Assembly (NCBI GenBank): GCA_050013615.1
Contig: JBEKEX010000135.1
Coordinates: 1 to 7,286, forward strand
DNA length: 7,286 nt
Direction of reading: 5' to 3'
From: JBEKEX01 sp050013615
Lineage (GTDB): Bacteria; Chloroflexota; Anaerolineae; Anaerolineales; Anaerolineaceae
Position 1 is the first letter of the stretch. The number at the start of each line of letters is the position of its first letter. Below are positions 4,905-7,286 of the stretch, piece by piece. The notes below the pieces were generated by a model, which worked only from the letters and a program-made list of their open reading frames with translations, was not told the DNA's origin and ran no database searches. A program made the position numbers and the translations under genes.

Positions 4905-6509
4905 TCAGTTTTCCAGCAAAATGATGCACGCTTCTTGACCGGCAAGGGATAACAGGCCGGTAGCGGGAGAAACTATAACATCGCGTTTGTTGGAAAGCAA
5001 TAACTGCATCTGGCTTTTGGCAAGAGAGTGCCCCAGAACCAATTTGACGGGGAAACGGCTGAAATTGAGGGCGATCAAAACGGTCTGCTCATCCGTCTTG
5101 CGCAGGTAGGCCAGAAGTCGACGCGGCTCGTCGTTGAGCGACAGGAACATGCCCTCACGCAGCGCCGGATATTCTTTGCGCAATTGGATCAGGCGGCGGT
5201 AGAAACTGAACAATGAATCGGCATCGGCGCGTTGTGATTCCACGTTACGCCAGTCATGGTCGGCTTGCACCTTCAACCACGACCTCGCCGGGCTGAAACC
5301 GGCATAGATCGAGTTATCCCATTGCATGGGTGCACGGCAGCCATCGCGGCCTTTGAAGAATGGCCAATAATGCTTGCCCACCGGGTCCAGGATCTCGCTA
5401 CGCTTCATGGGAATGTCGCGCATGCCGATTTCCTCACCATAATATAGAAATGGTGTGCCGCGCAGGGTCAAGAGCAACGTAGCCGCGACCTTGAGACGGT
5501 CATCGTTTTCGCCCCTGACGTAGCGCGTGGCCGACCGCGGGTTGTCGTGATTGTTGAGCACGTAGTTCGGCCAGGAGCCCGGCTGCAAGGCAGCTTCCCA
5601 GCGCTGGATGGCATTCAGGAAGCGCCGCGGGTGCCAGCGGCTTTCCAATAGTTCGAAGTCGAAGGCGGCCGGCAGCAAACCCGGTGCACAAAAGCTGGCA
5701 GCTTTTTTAGGGGTGTGAATAAAAGTCTCGCCGACGGCGTAACGGCCGGGTTTTTCATCTAATAGCGCACGGATTTCTGTGAGCAAAGGGAACATCTCTT
5801 GCTGATCGCAGTCATAAAGGTGCTCCTGCTGATCGAAGGGGCGGATGCCGGGTTTGGGTGGGTTGTTGCGGAATTGGGCATCCTTGAAATAAACGTTGAA
5901 AACATCGAGGCGGAATCCATCCGCACCACGATCCAACCAGAAACGGAACACATCCAGCATGGCCTGGCGCAATGCCGGGTTACGCCAGTTGACATCCGGC
6001 TGTTCTTTGGCAAACATATGAAAATAATATTGCCCGACTTCAGGGACGAACTCCCACCCCTTGCCGCCGAACGTCGACTGCCAGTTATTGGGCACGCCTC
6101 CATCGGAAGCTGGATCGCGCCACAGGTACCAATCGTGGTAAGGATCAGTGTGTGATCGTTTGGCCGCCTGGAACCAGGGATGTTGGTCGGAGGTGTGGTT
6201 CAACACCAGATCGAGGACGATGTGAATGTTGCGGCGGTGGGCTTCTGCAGCCAATCGATCGAAATCCGCCAGGGTTCCGTAAATGGGATCGACATCGATG
6301 TAGTTACTGACGTCATAGCCAAAATCGACATTGGGGGAGGGGTAAATGGGCGAAAGCCAGATGGCATCCACGCCCAATTCGGCAATGTAATCCAATTTTT
6401 GGATGATCCCGGGCAGATCACCGATGCCATCGCCGTTGCTATCGGCAAAGGACCGCGGATAAATTTGGTAAATGATGCCGTCACGCCACCAGAGAGGATT
6501 TTGTGTCAT
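4905..6509 (-). CDS. GH13 alpha-glucosidase, oligo-1,6-glucosidase type
   Basis: This 534-residue cytoplasmic glycoside hydrolase releases glucose from the non-reducing end of short alpha-glucosides. The (beta/alpha)8 barrel shows all GH13 regions: the calcium-loop-like DSNGDGIGDL (23-32), region I DLVLNH (100-105), the subfamily signature QPDVNW (170-175), region II GFRLDV with nucleophile D202, region III VGETF with acid/base E261, and region IV NNHD with transition-state stabiliser D322. The C-terminal beta domain runs from about 460 to the end. Val203 after the nucleophile is the residue associated with alpha-1,6 activity in Bacillus oligo-1,6-glucosidases, whereas maltases usually have Ala or Thr. 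Activity on isomaltose or dextran fragments is therefore favoured; trehalose or sucrose hydrolases are less likely relatives. There is no signal peptide. The ATG at 6509 has only a mediocre ribosome binding site (AGGCGGGG). It is transcribed alone, divergently from nusA. Confidence 0.93.
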   Translation of the reverse strand: MTQNPLWWRDGIIYQIYPRSFADSNGDGIGDLPGIIQKLDYIAELGVDAIWLSPIYPSPNVDFGYDVSNYIDVDPIYGTLADFDRLAAEAHRRNIHIVLDLVLNHTSDQHPWFQAAKRSHTDPYHDWYLWRDPASDGGVPNNWQSTFGGKGWEFVPEVGQYYFHMFAKEQPDVNWRNPALRQAMLDVFRFWLDRGADGFRLDVFNVYFKDAQFRNNPPKPGIRPFDQQEHLYDCDQQEMFPLLTEIRALLDEKPGRYAVGETFIHTPKKAASFCAPGLLPAAFDFELLESRWHPRRFLNAIQRWEAALQPGSWPNYVLNNHDNPRSATRYVRGENDDRLKVAATLLLTLRGTPFLYYGEEIGMRDIPMKRSEILDPVGKHYWPFFKGRDGCRAPMQWDNSIYAGFSPARSWLKVQADHDWRNVESQRADADSLFSFYRRLIQLRKEYPALREGMFLSLNDEPRRLLAYLRKTDEQTVLIALNFSRFPVKLVLGHSLAKSQMQLLLSNKRDVIVSPATGLLSLAGQEACIILLEN

Positions 6510-6542
6510 ATGCCCCGCCTTGGAAGATAGATGTTGGTGTTC

Positions 6543-6551
6543 ATTATAGCA
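6543..6551 (-). promoter_or_regulatory. Extended -10 promoter of the glucosidase gene
   Basis: TGCTATAAT (6551-6543 on the minus strand) is a perfect TGn-TATAAT. No convincing -35 is present. The start would be near 6536, giving a leader of about 27 nt. Confidence 0.75.
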
Positions 6552-6590
6552 AATGTGCCGAAAAGTAGACAGCAGCTTGACAGTATAATT

Positions 6591-6640
6591 TCTGATGTCA
6601 GATGCGTAGAGAAGGAATGAAGTTTACCCTGTAGAGTAAA
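6591..6640. promoter_or_regulatory. Two operator-like palindromes in the divergent promoter region
   Basis: TCTGA-TG-TCAGA (6591-6602) and the imperfect TTTACCCT-GT-AGAGTAAA (6623-6640, one mismatch) lie between the glucosidase and nusA promoters. Their size fits sites for dimeric repressors, as sugar-hydrolase genes often have. No regulator gene is visible here, so this is only suggestive. Confidence 0.35.
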
Positions 6641-6645
6641 TGACC

Positions 6646-6674
6646 TTGCACCTCATCGGCAAGTGTGCTAGAAT
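6646..6674 (+). promoter_or_regulatory. Promoter of nusA
   Basis: TTGCAC (6646-6651), a 17-bp spacer and TAGAAT (6669-6674) predict a start near 6681 and a leader of about 90 nt that contains the hairpin at 6709-6733. A lone TATAAT at 6738-6743 lacks a -35 box. Confidence 0.7.
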
Positions 6675-6708
6675 AAAGACGTAAGTTGTCATCGTTGTTG
6701 GTCACTTC

Positions 6709-6733
6709 GAAAAGTGGGCGTCCCCCACTTTTC
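6709..6733. repeat. Perfect 10-bp hairpin in the nusA leader
   Basis: GAAAAGTGGG (6709-6718) and CCCACTTTTC (6724-6733) pair completely around a 5-nt loop. In RNA it ends in UUUUC, about 37 nt before the nusA start. It could be an attenuator or terminator for this autoregulated gene, or another inserted mini-palindrome. Confidence 0.85.
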
Positions 6734-6769
6734 TGCATATAATTGAAAGCATTTTGAGGAAGAGCACGC

Positions 6770-7286
6770 ATGAAAAACGAATTTACGCTGGCATTCAATG
6801 AAGTCTTGGAAGAAAAGCAACTCCCCAAGGAAATCATCCTGCAGGCACTCGAATCTGCCATGATTTCGGCCTATCGACGGGCGGTCAATGCTTCCAATAA
6901 CCAGAGGGTGGAGGCAAAGATTGATGTCGAGACAGGCAAGGTGACCATTTTCGCCGAAAAAGAAGTGGTCGATTCGGTGCAGGACGACCGCACCGAGGTC
7001 ATCTTGGACGTCGCCCGGCAATACGACCCGCAGGCTGAGATGGGCGGCTTAACCCTGGTGGAAAGTACTCCCACCGACTTTGGCCGTGTGGCTGCGCAAA
7101 CTGCCCGTCAGGTGATCCAGCAACGTATTCGTGATGCGGAGCGCGCCTCGCAGCTTGCACATTATGAGAAACAATTGGGCGAGATCATCAGTGGCGTGGT
7201 TCAGGCAGTGAATTCCCAGGGCTTAACGATTGGCCTCGAGATGAAGGCGGAAGGTATCATGCCACGCAAGGAAACCATCCCCGGCG
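6770..7286 (+). CDS. nusA: Transcription elongation/termination factor NusA, N-terminal 172 residues (3' end beyond window)
   Basis: NusA binds RNA polymerase and nascent RNA, controlling pausing, termination and antitermination. The visible part begins with the NusA N-terminal domain: EVLEEKQLPKEIILQALESAMISAYRR (11-37), then the diagnostic DFGRVAAQTARQVIQQRIRDAER (103-125). The S1 RNA-binding domain starts about residue 137 (GEIISGVVQAVN) and continues to MPRKETIPG at the window edge. The KH domains are not in view. The ATG at 6770 has GAGGAAGAG (6756-6764) as ribosome binding site. rimP, which precedes nusA in many bacteria, is absent here; nusA has its own promoter and a hairpin-bearing leader. 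The frame is open to the end. Confidence 0.96.
   Translation, partial: MKNEFTLAFNEVLEEKQLPKEIILQALESAMISAYRRAVNASNNQRVEAKIDVETGKVTIFAEKEVVDSVQDDRTEVILDVARQYDPQAEMGGLTLVESTPTDFGRVAAQTARQVIQQRIRDAERASQLAHYEKQLGEIISGVVQAVNSQGLTIGLEMKAEGIMPRKETIPG

Noticed and set aside
6584..6589. TATAAT on the plus strand as a nusA promoter
   Set aside because: No -35 box at the right distance and no TGn extension; the promoter at 6646-6674 is better placed.
6689..7074. Minus-strand ORFs opposite nusA
   Set aside because: They are antisense to a clear NusA N-terminal domain.

Overview
The window looks like a chromosomal segment of a Chloroflexota bacterium, most likely Anaerolineae-like. This is inference from gene content only. 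The supporting features are a DUF4332 helix-hairpin-helix protein, a lipoprotein with a Pro/Thr-rich 'TPTP' linker, a threonyl-tRNA synthetase without the TGS domain, T-box control, and moderate GC with consensus sigma-70-type promoters. There is no phage, plasmid or CRISPR content. The genes are mostly housekeeping or ordinary metabolism.

Layout, left to right. Positions 1-2348 hold a leftward transcription unit: promoter, threonine-type T-box leader (specifier ACC), a class I/II aminotransferase, and thrS (its 3' part lies beyond position 1). The T-box should let uncharged tRNA-Thr raise expression of both the synthetase and the aminotransferase. Positions 2354-2539 hold an intact tRNA-Val(GAC) and, just downstream of it, a broken copy of its 3' half split by small hairpin-forming insertions. 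Positions 2530-3625 hold a leftward pair, a DUF4332 protein followed by an AHSA1/SRPBCC protein. The stop codon of the second gene lies inside tRNA-Val, and the tRNA promoter lies in its last codons. Positions 3666-3837 hold a rightward tRNA-Ser(GGA) with an extended -10 promoter and a strong terminator. Positions 3847-3934 hold a second terminator whose loop carries a 51-bp miniature inverted-repeat element with IS3-like ends and a 4-bp target duplication. Positions 3957-4772 hold a leftward lipoprotein gene with its own consensus promoter. Positions 4905-6551 hold a leftward GH13 oligo-1,6-glucosidase-like gene. A divergent promoter region (6510-6769) separates it from nusA, which starts at 6770 and runs off the right edge.

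The recurring oddity is short, strong hairpins made of 5-10-bp arms around tiny loops. Two occur as tandem pairs (2373-2403 and, in frame within the SRPBCC gene, 2728-2761), one lies in the tRNA-Val fragment (2422-2438), and one lies in the nusA leader (6709-6733). They differ in sequence but share an architecture, and they sit where comparison with the parent sequence suggests insertion. No wholly new multi-gene system is evident. The Thr T-box/aminotransferase operon, the interrupted tRNA copy with its hairpins, and the miniature element in a terminator loop are the points most worth following.
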